Position numbers and translations under genes: made by a program
Part shown: positions 21,701 through 33,053 of the stretch, piece after piece
Layout of the letters: each line of letters begins with the position of its first letter
How positions within the stretch are numbered: position 1 is the stretch's first letter
Assembly: GCA_023213395.1 (NCBI GenBank)
Contig: CM041465.1
Coordinates: 250,301,741-250,365,740, forward strand
Length of the DNA: 64,000 nucleotides
Direction of reading: 5' to 3'
From: Cycas panzhihuaensis
Taxonomy: Eukaryota; Cycadophyta
The notes under the pieces: model-generated
Databases searched by the model: none
What the model was told of the DNA's origin: nothing
What the model saw: the letters and a program-made list of their open reading frames with translations, nothing else

Positions 21701-22954
21701 GGAGCGGGCAAGAATAGGCAGTGGAGAATGTTTGAAGATTTGAATGGCTTTGAAGAGGAAATTCAGAGAGTAAAAGATGTATTAAACAAATAGCATATTC
21801 CCAAGAGGGCCCCTTTAGATTCCCTGGTTTGGGCTCTGTCATCTTCAGGATCATACTCGATCAAAGATGGATATAAGTCGCTGTCGGAGAGAGAAGGATG
21901 GACTAAGAATGACATGTTAGCAGGGGTTTGGAAGGTGGGGCTTATTCCAAAGGTTGCCACCTTTTGGTGGTTATGTTTACAAAATAAGCTCCTAACAATG
22001 GATAATCTGCTGAAGCGCAGTACATATGTGGTGAACATATGCGAATTATGCAGGGAGGAGGTTGAATCCTTGGACCACTTGAGTATTCATTATCCCTACT
22101 CAAGAGGGATTTGGAGTAGCTTCTGGTCTAGAATGGCAATAGGCTGGGTCCCTTCTTTGTCTTTAAGGGACCAATGGAAATCCTGGGTTTCTCCATTTAA
22201 AAGTAAAATGTTAGGAAGATTTTGGAAGCTAATCCTCCTAGTGGGCACTTGGAATATATGGAAGGAGTGTAATAGGAGAATTTTCCAATGAAAGGAGATG
22301 GAGGAAGAGAAGCTGTTCGACATGATCAGAAGGGGCATTCTATAGATGTTAAAACCCCCCAAGGAGGACAGAATCCCAATGGGGGAGAGAAGCATCCTAG
22401 ATGGATGGGGCATATATCAATCGAGGGGTGGGAACGAGAAGAGGAGGGAAATGACTTGGACATTGCTTGAGGTAATAGGGATTAAAATAAATTTTGATAG
22501 CGCAGCGAAAGGTAATCCCGAGGAGGTTGGGGGAGGTGGCCTGTGCAGGGATCATACGGGAACTATGATATAGGCATTTGTTGAATATTATGGTTGTCAA
22601 TTGAATCATGGAGCAAAGGTGAGGGCTATGTATAAGGCTGTAACCATGCTGGAAGAGATGGAGAAACAGAAAGTTATTATTGAAGGTGATTCCTTGATTA
22701 TGATTAAGAGCTTAAAGGGGAAAACGGAGCTGGAGTGGAGCACTGGTGAGCTCATTAGGAACGTGCAAGATGTACTGAGATCCAAATAGAGTGTTCAGAT
22801 TCAACATACGTATAGGGAAGGAAACAAGGTGGCGGACTGGTTGGCAAATTGGGCAGTGGCAAATAAAAGGAATAGGGAATGGAAAAGGAACTTCCTAGAG
22901 GAGCTTCTGAGTCTGACTAGAATAGATTCTTCTGGACATAATGGTAACAGGTAG
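18746..22954 (+). pseudogene. LINE ORF2: APE endonuclease, reverse transcriptase, zf-RVT, RNase H
   Basis: The start MTMKVLSWNIRGLN marks the APE-type endonuclease, which nicks the target: LQETK-like LL*EVK, NVYGP, WLVVGDFN, KLDRMLSNHEW, ASDHSPL (to about 19550). RT (about 20100-21000): DFRPISLYNVKYKILAKVLA, IDISKAYDRVAWD, GLR*GDLLSPFLF, and the catalytic box FVDDN. After the thumb (YLGMPLFVGR) comes zf-RVT (21914-22290; ICELCREEVESLDHL). RNase H (about 22480-22860): KINFDSAAKGNP, IEGDSLIM, REGNKVADWLAN; the usual Glu is Lys in NHGAKVRAM. Every readable segment across 4.2 kb is in one frame, so damage is about twenty nonsense codons, mostly TAG or TAA, and no indel is needed. Length fits a plant L1 ORF2 with RNase H. 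Confidence 0.92.
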
Positions 22955-23102
22955 GAGGTGAATGGAGTGTTCTTAGAGTGAGTTAGGCCATGGGCTTATC
23001 ATGGCCATCTTTCTTAGGTTGGTTAGCCCTTGATGTATAAGGTTTGTGGACCTGGCAAAAAACCCCTTCTAATATTATTTTTTACCTTATCAAAAAAAAA
23101 AA
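22955..23102 (+). other. LINE 3' UTR and A-tail
   Basis: A short 3' UTR ends in TTACCTTATC and an A11 run (23092-23102), followed by TT and the target duplication. The short tail fits an aged L1-type insertion. Confidence 0.85.
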
Positions 23103-23115
23103 TTCACTTTATGTG

Positions 23116-23327
23116 CATTTAGATATAATTATGTATTTATATCATTAAGTAGGAAAATCCTAACCCTAATGCTCACCCTTAATAACAAAAGGTGAAATCT
23201 CAAGGAGGGAGTCATTACTCATTCTTACCTCTAAGCTTGCTCTCATATCTTGTTTCATCTATTTTTCATTCTCCATTGTCATTGTATGTATGTGAGTGAT
23301 TTATTCCTTAGATCCATCCTTCCCTCA
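23116..23327 (+). repeat. Copia B 5' LTR, right part
   Basis: Resumes after the LINE target duplication and ends TCCCTCA at 23327, matching 44376. It contains the conserved AATAACAAAAGG segment, also seen in the 3' LTR as AATAATAAAAGG. Confidence 0.92.
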
Positions 23328-23329
23328 TG

Positions 23330-23341
23330 TGGTATTAGAGC
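23330..23341 (+). other. Primer binding site of copia B
   Basis: TGGTATTAGAGC two bases after the LTR. It matches the initiator-Met tRNA PBS TGGTATCAGAGC except for one C-to-T change. Confidence 0.88.
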
Positions 23342-25277
23342 TAGAAGAGGATCTATTCACTCCATTCCACTTGCATGGAGTTGTTTTACCTCTCCTTCAC
23401 CTTTAATATGAAGTATTGAGAGTGCACTCATCATTTTTAACATTTTGATAGCTTAAAATTATATTACTTTGTATGTTGATAGTTTCTCTATATGTGCAAA
23501 AATTTAGAAGTGAAGAATACAGGTTTTTGAAGCTGTTCAGCTGCTAAAACAGTCCCGAAAGTATTAAAGGCCTAAAATTTTATGAAAATTTTAACCATCT
23601 TAGATTTTGATGAACTTTATCATGTAAGGTCTCATTGACTGGAGGATTATTTTTATCTTCTAGACAAACTTCAGATTCAATTGCAGCAATGAGTTTTACA
23701 TAAGATAAAAGGGTAAAATTTATAGATAAGTAACTTAAGGCACTTTTCCCAATGTAATCCTTTAATTATAAGCTAAAAATATAAAAGTTTCATTGAGGTA
23801 TCTGGTAGATTTATGTATTAGAATCATTTTAATATAAATCTCATTAAATTTCATCCACTGGTTAGTGAGATCTATGCAGTTTTCTCATGAATGCTGAATT
23901 TGTCTACTTAACCCCATAAAGGATATTGTAAGGGTATTTCGGGCAAATTTTTAGCTAATTTTAGAGATAGTGCAGAGGGAAAAGTTGATGTACATATCAA
24001 AATATAACTTTTTACATATTGAAGTTTAGATTCTGAGATAGTGGATTTGGTAGGATTATGCTTTTATGTTTTTTTCGGGTAAAACAATTTTATGCTTTTT
24101 TAGAAATTTGACTTCATTGATCTATCAGAAACAACATTTTAAACACTTTTTCCTTCTATCTTAAATTTAAATTCTATCATTTAGGCCTTCATATTTGTAA
24201 TTTTTAGAAAAATTTGCCTATTTATCATATTTGTAAATTTTGTAAAAAAATTACAAAATATGGTAGAATAATATGTATATATATTTAGAAAAATCAATAT
24301 TTTAGTAGTAAGTTGATCTTCTTTTTAGCCCATTATGATTTTTGTATTGAAATTTCTAAAAAATATATTTAGAAATATTGTACTAAAGCAAAGAAAACCT
24401 TGGATTAGAAGCAACATCCAGTTCCCCTGCTAAATCTAGCATGTTTTTTCTATTTGCACACATAGCATAAAGCATCACAAAAGAAGTAATAATAACAAAG
24501 AAAACATAAAAAGTAAGCAAGTACATTTGGCAACTTTCCATTTTAGTTTTCAGTTATTCAGAAATAACTTACATTATTCCTAAAATGAATCTTATCCGTA
24601 CGATTTATACCGTTAGTTCTTGACTTGTGCACACACTCGCCTTGGTTGAAATAGACCACGGTTGAGTGAATTTTAGGTCCTAAGAAAGATGTAAGTTTTA
24701 TACTGGGTCTAGTCTTAACTAGAATAGTGGTGGAGGGATAGGTTAGCCATACCTACGACCTATAATTAGGGATAATCCTGATAACCACCTGGGAAAACTA
24801 AAAACCTTAATGTAAGATTAAAATTAACCCGATCTAATATTCGTCATAATCGTGGGATACACATGTACCATTTGACTCTTCGGAGGAGGTATATAATTGC
24901 TCACTAGTAAATTGGGTGAGTATTGGGAGTACTTGGGCTCCACTATGATTTGGATTTCATCACTAAATGTAGGTGCGGGTATCATAGGTAAAGGCCTTAA
25001 TCATCTACTAGAAGCCTTAGGCATTGAAACCTCACCTACATTTAGACATAAGTTAGAGGTTAGTGGTATGACACATCACCACTCTTTATCAGCTCTATAT
25101 TAGGCCTCATTCTTACATCATTGCTTATACTCATTTTTCATAGTTATTAAAAAATACTTAATCACTGTTTACTTGTCATCATAGCACTCATTTCTACATC
25201 CTACTACGCTAGGTATATTAGCCACATGTGTTAGTGGCACATACTTCTATCATCTCTTCTACTTCTTCATCATCACC
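23342..25277 (+). other. Long leader of copia B
   Basis: 1.9 kb between PBS and gag. The first 1.2 kb is AT-rich with no ORF. 24600-25060 is conserved with A 45790-46230, including GGAGGAGGTATATAATTGC (24882-24900), CTCACTAGTAAA and GATTTCATCACTAA. A 68-codon ORF at 24897-25103 is not supported in A, where the frame is stopped. Confidence 0.6.
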
Positions 25278-26480
25278 ATGTCATCTCAATTTAAGCATAA
25301 TGTTAACTGCATATTGAAAGGCAAAGAAAATTGGGATTTATGTTACACTAGGGTTAAAAATGTTACAAAGTATGAAGGCCTTTGGAGAGCCTATTTGCAA
25401 CCTACACCCATCATACCTATAACAGCTACAACACCTGCTTCTGGTGGATCTGCGTCAATAACTCCTATAGGTGCTACAACCAAACTATAATGGGAGATAG
25501 ATGATGAAAAGATTCATGCAGGAATTCTGTTGGTTACTGATCACTCCTTGCACAACTTAATTAATAAAGAACAATATGATACAGCCTGGAAGGCCCTTGT
25601 AATTCTCAAGAAGAACTTTGATACCAAGTCAGATTTAGAATTTATTCATCTTGTTTCAAAAATGAATAAATTAAAAATGTAGAAGAAATAAGCTCATAAG
25701 ACAATAAATCTCCTTTGACCAATAAAACATGCAATTGATAAATATTTTAAGACCTAATGTATCACTTGGGCATTCTTGATCCAATCATGTTTACATGTCT
25801 CCAATTATAAGAACTTGCTTGAAAGTCTTCAATCTGGTGGAACATTGAAGACACTCAACTTTGAAGCAATTATTGAGAAGTTCATAGAATTTGACAAGAC
25901 CTTTGATACCAACTTTATAGCCTCTAACTCTCTTCCAGATGCAATATTTGAGGTGGAAAAAGAAGTTTACTACACAAAATATCAAGGTCCCTCTTATGGT
26001 AGAGGAAATAATTGAGTAAGAGGAAGAGGAATAAATATGGAAAATTATCCATAAGGTCAACCAAACCCCTCAATCATAGCCTCGACAGTCTCAAGGCTAA
26101 GGGCCACTTCAACAAAGAGAAAGACAATCAAGCTAAACCAATACCTCTTCAGGGACTAGTAATCAAACCATTATGTGTGATTGATGTAACCGTAAGGACA
26201 CTTAGCAAAAAACTATAAAACTACCACTTATAAATTGGCCAAGTTCCAACCAAAACATGGAGCTCATAATGTTGAAGAAACTTGTGAAGAATCCTTTAGT
26301 GGTGTAGGTTTTGTATAAGCACACTTTCAAAGAATTGGGGGATCTTCAATATCAAATACCATTGAGCAACCAAAGAGATACTTTGAAGCTCTATGTGGAT
26401 ATATCACTTGTGAATTCCCTTCACTAATACCAAGCCCTATTGGAATAGCAAATAGTGTGGCTTCAATCGAAGGATAGTGG
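25278..26480 (+). pseudogene. Gag of copia B
   Basis: Starts MSSQFKHNVNCILKGKENWD. Copia-type gag features follow: AWKALVILKKNFDTKSDLEF (near 25585), LLESLQSGGTLKTLNFEAII, then a Gly/Arg-rich segment and a decayed CCHC knuckle near 26180 (CD*CNRKDT*). A related gag is in element A at 46747, confirming the frame. Several TAG stops and one short frame change near 26010. It continues in the same frame into protease. Confidence 0.8.
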
Positions 26481-26483
26481 ATC

Positions 26484-26819
26484 ATGGACATAGGAGCAAC
26501 TCAACATATGATGAGCAATTGTAATCTATATCAAACATTTGATTCAAATGTTCAAGGAGTTATTCACATGGCTGATAAATCACAACAACCTGTTGAAGGA
26601 ATTGGTAATATTCGCCTAAAACTCCTAGACTTAAAAGATTTTACATTGTTTAATGTCTTATATATACCAAATCTCAAACAAAACCTACTCTCCTTATCTA
26701 CACTTATTTCTCATGGATTTAATCTAAGTGTAATCGCAAATGACCAGACTCTCCAAGTCATTCACCCTCCAACTAATCAAGTGGTCTTAACTGGACATCT
26801 CTCTAGAAAGGTCTTTTAA
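26484..26819 (+). pseudogene. Protease of copia B
   Basis: WIMDIGATQHMMSNCNLY is the copia aspartic protease start, where the usual DSGA reads DIGA; the catalytic Asp is present. FNVLYIPNLKQNLLSLSTL follows, as in copia proteases. The frame is open for 111 codons to a stop at 26817-26819. Confidence 0.85.
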
Positions 26820-27840
26820 TTGAATAGATCTCCATCTTCTGAAGCCCATTGTGCCCAAAGCCCTTGTGTCGATAAAGAATTTATATTTAATTCCATTTTG
26901 ATCCACCCAATGTTGTCATCAGAAGCTCTTTGGCATGCTCACATGGGCCATGTTCATATTGATAGACTTAGAGATCTTTCTAACACTCTTCCAAATCTTC
27001 TAAAGTTCTCCTCTATGCCCTTTAAATGTAAAGCCTGTATCATTGTCAAATCTCATCAACAACCCTTTCCCAAAAGTTAGTGAAAATCGAGCCATCCATT
27101 ACAATTGGTACACTCTAATCTGTGCAGACTAACGCCCATTCTTTCACTAAAGGGTAAGTTATATTACATCTCTTTCATTAATAATTTTACTAGAAAAGTA
27201 TGGGTAACATTTCTACATAAGAAAGATAAAGCCTTCTATGTATTCAAAGAATTTAAAGCCTGCACTAAAAAAGAGTCAAGTTATCAACTCAAATGTCTTC
27301 GAACTGATAATGGTGGTGAATACACCTCATATGAGTTTAAAATCTACCTTCGAGACAATGGCATCAAGCATCAAACAACAATAACAGGTACCCCATAACA
27401 AATTGGAGTTACCGACTGTATGAATAGGTCAATCATGAACATGGCTCGAGGCATGTTGGTATACAAAAATATACCTGCCTACCTATAGGTTGAAGTTATA
27501 TCAATGCTATTAGCCCATTAAAGGAAGGACAATCACTTAGTGAAAAGTGGTCAGGACAAGCCCCCATTGTTCACTACTTCAAAAATCTTGGCTCTACATG
27601 CTATGCCTATATTCTGGATTCAGATCAAAATAAACTCTAGCCAGTGACACTTAAAGGCATCTTTATTAGATACCCTATAGATAAGAAAGGGTATAAGGTC
27701 TTTATACATTAACAATGAAAAATCATTATTATAAGAGATATTTTTGTGAAGACAGAGGATTAGTTACTTAGACTAAACTCCAAAGTACCCTCATGCTGCT
27801 ATAATTATGTTATCAAGTATGATGTTCAGATTCCAAAATT
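26820..27840 (+). pseudogene. Integrase of copia B
   Basis: GAG-pre-integrase HHCC region: LWHAHMGHVHIDRLRDLS and CKACIIVKSHQQPF. Core: VHSNLCRLTP, where copia has HxDxxG, so the first catalytic Asp is Asn; FINNFTRKVWVTFLHKKDKA; LRTDNGGEYTSYEF with the second Asp kept. The third residue region reads VTDCMNRS instead of xERKNRT, losing the Glu. A deletion near 27480 removes part of the core relative to A. The end of the domain runs into the G17 tract. Confidence 0.82.
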
Positions 27841-27841
27841 T

Positions 27842-27858
27842 GGGGGGGGGGGGGGGGG
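27842..27858 (+). repeat. G17 homopolymer
   Basis: Seventeen G's at the integrase/RT linker of copia B. The same site in A (49275-49282) has AGAGGGGGAGAT. The reading frame changes across the tract. Confidence 0.97.
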
Positions 27859-27888
27859 AGGAGGGACAGATATAAATTACTTTAAATA

Positions 27889-28511
27889 TTGGAAGCTGAC
27901 AATAGAGCCTTGGAGGATACAAGTTGTGACTTTGAACTGATAAGTGTACATCTAACACTATCCTTTAAAGATAACAGAGTTGACAAAGGCAAAGTCATTA
28001 TAGAAGGACCATCCTCTCCACCTTCAGTCGATAAAGGAAAAATAGTGGTAGAAGGGCCATCTTTCTCAAGTGCATCAACATCCTCCTCACAAATTGATCA
28101 TTTTAATGAACAAGATAAGAACCAAGAAGTTGAGGAAATGAGGACTTCATTCCCAACTTGAGGATCTTGAGAAGCCCACCAGCTTAATAAGGACATATGA
28201 ATAGATGAGGTGGGAAAAACTGATACTCGAAGTGCCCATAGAGCAAGGATGTAGGAATCATTATATACTAAGCTTGAACTAACAAAACAACACCTTACTC
28301 TTAATGAAGAACCCCTAACATACCAAGAAGCTGTAAAATATATAGTTTAAAGAAATACTATAAACGAAGAGTACCAATCACTTATTAAGAACGATACATG
28401 GGAGCTTATTGATCTACCACTTGGAAAAAAGGTAGTTCAAAATAAATGGGTGTTTAAAAATAAATATAGATCAGATGAAACCTTTAAAAAACACAAGGCA
28501 AGGTTGGTAGC
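27889..28511 (+). pseudogene. Copia B linker and start of reverse transcriptase, cut by G2
   Basis: 27889-28161 is open and matches A 49294 onward (ALEDTSCDFELI; VDKGKVIIEGPSSPP repeated). RT begins near 28255: LTLNEEPLTYQEAVKY, IKNDTWELIDLPLGKK, NKWVFKNKYRSDE, HKARLVA. It is interrupted at 28511 by G2 (TSD GTAGC at 28507-28511) and continues at 42278. Confidence 0.88.
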
Positions 28512-31077
28512 TGAAAAGCTTACTGCGTGGTGGTATCCCTACGTTTAGCAAGAGGATGGATCATGCAAGACTGGGTTAGGCTAAATAGTAAGGACTTCAC
28601 CTCACAGGGCATCCATGTGCTGGAGTGCTGATTCGGGACCTACAGAGGTACCTGGTTACTTCTAGGTAGTTCCAGAAAGCGAGGCCTTCCTACCCCTTGG
28701 ATGGCCGGGAAGAGGAGGAGAGAACCTAGTACGTTGCATCTTTTCAAGGAAGTGAGAAGGCAACATGAGAATGAGAAGGTATGTGAAATGTAGCATTTAG
28801 GTGTAGGCTGGCCAAAAGGGTAAGGTGTGGGTAGTTCTAATATGAAATGAACTATCTAAATATGCTAGACTAACCACTAGATAAAAGATACTCAAAGAAA
28901 AAATATGTTCCTTTCCACTTTCAATTTCTTATGTGTTTCTAACTACGCAAGAATGTGCATAAAGAACAACATCATAAAGAAAACATGCAAGAACAAAGAA
29001 AATACCTAGACCGGCGTCTGAATGGAATGCTCTGCATCTCTTTGCTTCCCGCTCCACTTGTTGCGCATGCAAAACCAGTCGGTGATGGATGCCATGAACG
29101 ACCGAAGAGGGGCTAGCTTACCTCTGCAATATGTGCAAAAAGTGAATGGCAACTAACAGAAAATGACAAAAGCAATACATATGGAACTAACCTGTAATGG
29201 GTTTATTCCACACACGATTCTGCAGATACGAGGTCCTGTAAATCAAATAGATGAGTATCTCTCTTTCGGAAGAGGAGCCACAAAATAGATCGAGTATATG
29301 TACTAAACTTAGAGGGAACAAAATCAAACTAAGCTAAGCATATATATTATTATTTAATGAAATAACATTCAACAAAGTTCCCGCAAACAGTTACCGCAAA
29401 TGACACCCAAAACAAAGAGTATAGCCTCATAATGGCTAATTCACCCATGGGAAGTCTCCACAAAACCTCAGGGAAGGAAAATAAACTTGCAGCAAGAACA
29501 TGGGGCAGCGAACAATGAGGAGGAAAAAAGGTAACTAAAAGGTATGCAGGCACCCAAAGAACGAGATGCTATGGACAGCAAATCGTCTGACTGGGTGGGT
29601 AGCAAACTGTTAACCAGTAAGAAGTGGTTTCGGGGCTTATGCGATGCCCAAAACCAACGAACGAAAATCTAAAACCAGTGTGATAATGGGCTGCCAACAT
29701 TGATTTAGATCTAGAAAAGAGCCTCCAAATTCCCTAACCCGACTTCTAGAAAGGCACAAAGGTGCAAAGGGAGAGAAAGTAAGGGATGGAACCCTTAGGG
29801 AGAAGGGCAGCAAGGGGGACTGCCCCGCCTTCTTCCCTCAAACTTTTCCTATGTTATCCCCTTGCAACAGCCACCTAAAAGCAAGCTGGCAGGAATGATA
29901 GGGGAGCTCTATGGTGCAACAAGCAAGAAAGCTAAAGTTAAACAGGCATAGCAACCAAAAGGCACATAAACTAGGAATTTACTCACAAAAAATGGAAAGA
30001 AATAGCATGTATTTCAAAGTGAATATGAAGGTACCTTATTGTGAAGAGAAGAAACATGAACTTGCTGGAAAATAGTAGGAAAAAACTAACATCTAGTAAG
30101 ATGTGATGGCAGGTTTGGAAGAGGAGAGAAATGTGAGAATGATCCTGTGAGTTTGGAGCCTTTGAAGCTTGTCTTGTTGGGAGACTTTGAAGAAGATCCT
30201 CCTTGAAGCCTTGAAGACCTGCAAATAGATGTAGAGCTTACTATTCGTGAGTAATAGGGGCAGCAATGGTCCCTGGTGATGAGCCAACAGCTGTGTGTCT
30301 CTCTTTATAGTAGTTTTCTGTAGAGGATTTTGTATAATTCTCTGTAAAAATGAGCTAAAGATCCTTAAAAATGAAGAGGATTTATTGTTTTATCCCCTGC
30401 TCATTACAGGTGAACGTTGGGGAACTCAGGGCATTATAAATATGCGGGTGCCATGTAGCAGTTCCACGAAAAAAGTGGAAGCTATCGCGTGATTTAAAAA
30501 AAAAAATTTAAACCGTCGCCCCGCGGTAAACTTCGCGATACCGCGGCAAAGATCACAGTACCGCTAAGTTTACAACGGTATGAGACTGCAAGCAAAAAAT
30601 AAGCAAGAATAAGCAGAAATAAGGGTTTGGAGTTAATATTAAGAGTAAATTAAGGCTGAAACAACTGGGGGGAATACCCAAATGATGGGCAAGTAGCCAA
30701 GAAAGTAAACTGGGTCTCAATCAAGGATTTAGTCAGACTTGGAAGAGACTGCAACATGAGCAAAATGTCATAAAATAGGGTAAACATGATTGGCTGAGGC
30801 ATCCAGAGGGGTTGTGGAGATGAAGTGGGTGGCTGTGCAACGTTTGGGGTGTAACATTCACTGGGGAATGCCCCCATTGTGAGTTATCATAGGGTGAAAG
30901 CGTGCTATAAGCACATCCAATATGATCAAGCAAAGAAGCAATGCAGGCAGGTAAGCATATGTCAAGTAGTTTACGTTAAATAATCTCATTTAAACAAGAG
31001 CAGGGAGAAGTGTGAATGTATACTTGAGCTTACCTGAGTCGATGCGTCTCGAGTCCATTCCCGGTAGCTGGGAAATA
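28512..31077 (-). repeat. G2 3' LTR (left copy)
   Basis: 2566 bp, aligned with 39698-42272. It carries the palindromic module GTAAACTT (30526-30533) ... AAGTTTAC (30566-30573) around GCGATACCGCG and CAGTACCGC. Confidence 0.93.
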
Positions 31078-31429
31078 CTACCCCCTTGGCGTGAGCCTCA
31101 CCGCCGTAAGCGTGACGTGATGGCGAATGCTGACAACCAAAAACATTAGTAGCACATGCATATATATATGTAAAAATAATCATGAACAGCATATGGACCA
31201 AGGGTGTCAGCGAGTGTCATGGCAGAATACGTGGACAAGGGAGACGGAGACGAGGACAACATAGGGCCGCCACGCTGCCTAAACATCAACCTGCAAGTGA
31301 ATAGAGCAAATGAAGGGGATGCCCCCATTGCCGAAGTGCAATGAGTGATAGGAGGGCACCTAGCAAACTGAACAAGCACATCAAACTGAAGGCGACCAAA
31401 GACTTAGGCACGGGCTGGCCATGCAAGCC
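31078..31429 (-). other. G2 PPT and 3' untranslated segment
   Basis: On the minus strand AAGGGGGTAG (31087-31078) abuts the LTR and is the polypurine tract for plus-strand priming. The remainder is noncoding and includes a short TA run near 31160. Confidence 0.6.
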
Positions 31430-31852
31430 TCAAAGGCGATCTCTAAGAAGAGGGAGGCGACGCTCAAGGATGAGGCGGACGAGGCTGTCTGCCTCAGCAT
31501 TGAGGTCCCGAGGGATGTGCTAGATCTCAACTAATGAAAAGTGAGCCAAGAGAGACCTGGCAGCTGAAGCAGAAGTTCTCAGATGAGGGCATCACACCTA
31601 GTAAACCTGGGTGAGATGGAACACTACAACCTGAGAATCGCAAAGCAACACGATGGATCCGCGATGGAAACAGAGAGCATCAGTAAGGGCTTCAATAACA
31701 GCTGTGTACTCAGCTTCGTTATTAGTTGCCTTAGGAAGGAAGATCCTGGAACACAGGAAATCGTGTCTGGAGGGGTTGCGAAGGATCCAAGCAGCAGCAG
31801 AAGGTCAAGGATTACTACGGCTTCCACCGTCGATAAATATATAAAGGGACAT
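31430..31852 (-). pseudogene. Archaeal-like RNase H (aRNH) of G2
   Basis: Aligns along its whole length with 3417-3839 of G1. It starts ATG at 31852 (MSLYIFIDGGSRSNP) and keeps NNEAEYTAVIEALTDA, CDSQVVV and NAEADSLVRL, so all four catalytic acids remain. It has more stops than the G1 copy. The conserved ATG, at the same distance before the first Asp, supports aRNH as its own ORF rather than the tail of a polyprotein. Confidence 0.85.
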
Positions 31853-32380
31853 GAGCGAACACTAAATCCTGATAGCGAATAAACAATGATAGAATAAAAG
31901 AAAAACTTGAAAGACAGGCAATAAGAGTGTCCGTGAAGGGTAGGAGGACCTAGCAATGAGGTTACCCAAGGACGGGAGCAAGCAGTCTGACCACCATCTG
32001 AGAGCGGGCAAAGAAAAGACGCCCTGGAGCACCAAAGGTTGCTTTGGGAAGCAAGACATGCCTTCGGCCGAGGGAGCATTCCCTTTGGGGACCCCAGGAG
32101 CAAAAAAGGGCTGCGGAAACAAGTCCAGGGCAGCGAATTGAGCCAAACGAGTATAAACTCGGGCATGCACGTGAGTGGCACGAAATACGAGGCAGAAGGG
32201 CCCATAGAAAAGGTGCAATAATGGGGCACCATAAATGCCTTTATAAGAAAGAGTAAAAAGGGCGTCAATAGAGCACAACGGGCAATAGGGCCAAAGGGCA
32301 AAAGTGATCAGGAAAACGGGACAGTTCCAACGGTTGTCGTGAGGTCAAGAACGGAAGAAGTACCTGTCGGGGCCCCCGCC
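31853..32380 (+). other. Upstream region of the antisense gene in G2
   Basis: Homologous to G1 3840-4360. No ORF is conserved in both elements. The CTTTGGGGACCCC stretch (32092-32104) is shared. Confidence 0.45.
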
Positions 32381-32390
32381 TATATAAGGA
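32381..32390 (+). promoter_or_regulatory. TATA box of the antisense gene in G2
   Basis: TATATAAGGA, identical to G1 4361-4370, again after a GC-rich stretch. TTGATTCATTTTCACCGG follows 28 bp later in G2 and in nearly the same form in G1. Putative exon 1 donors such as GTGAGT (32575) are seen only here. Confidence 0.6.
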
Positions 32391-32783
32391 AATCAAATGG
32401 AAAATTGATTCATTTTCACCGGCTCTCGTGAGAAACTAGAGCCATCTCCTTACGAAGCATAGCGTCGCCCAACTTTGGAGGCATGCGGGGGATGATCTGA
32501 CTATTGGATCGGAGCGCAGCCAGAGCCAGCGAGATTGTCGAGACGAGATAGCAATGGCCAGGCCAGATCCAGTGAGTAGATCTCACAAAACCCTCCCAAT
32601 TTCAAAGTTTGAAATTCATCACTTTTTGTCAATTTTTATGCAATTTTTGCATCATTTATGGGCAATTGGAGGTATCTCGGAGCCTGAATTGGACCCAGAA
32701 AGAGGCGGGACCTGGGCATTAAGGAGCCCTAGTCCCGGTGGGCTACACGAAGTCCACCACAAGAATTTTTTTTAATTTTTTGG

Positions 32784-32915
32784 GCAGAAACCCCCCTTTT
32801 TAGGGGGGGTGCCGTTCATACCGCGATGAAGATCACGGTGCTGCAATCATTACTACGAGGCCCACACATCGCCACAGGACCCATGTTAAACTTAGCGGTA
32901 CCACTAAGTTTAGCA
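32784..32915. repeat. Inverted repeats upstream of the antisense gene (G2)
   Basis: ACCCCCCTTTTTAGGGGGGGT (hairpin) near 32789-32809 and a 26-bp palindrome with arms 32887-32899 and 32900-32912 (one mismatch). The G1 middle repeat (4779-4822) is mostly lost here. Confidence 0.8.
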
Positions 32916-33053
32916 CAGTACGAAGGCAAAAAATTAGAAAAAGAATATGAGGGGCCATAAGGCCCCAAATCTCAAGCAGAGAAAGCTGAGAGATAACTAG
33001 GAGCATAGATGATTGTTAGGAGGCTGAATTTGATTATTTTTTGGTGTTGGCAG

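Larger units (their letters stand above)
245..23102 (+). mobile_element. Full-length L1-type LINE with RNase H, nested in the 5' LTR of B
   Basis: A non-LTR retrotransposon bounded by target duplications CACTTTATGTG at 234-244 and 23105-23115. These extend to 16 bp with one mismatch if the adjoining A's count. It ends in an A11 tail (23092-23102). Without the nested G1 (564-16941 plus one TSD copy) it is about 6.5 kb: a GC-rich 5' region, ORF1 (DUF4283-like and CCHC), then ORF2 (APE endonuclease, RT, zf-RVT, RNase H). This is the plant L1 arrangement. The intact 5' TSD argues for full-length insertion rather than 5' truncation. Both ORFs are dead because of stop codons. Confidence 0.93.

Noticed and set aside
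24897-25103. Possible small leader protein in copia B
   Set aside because: The aligned frame in A has a stop and poor residue conservation.
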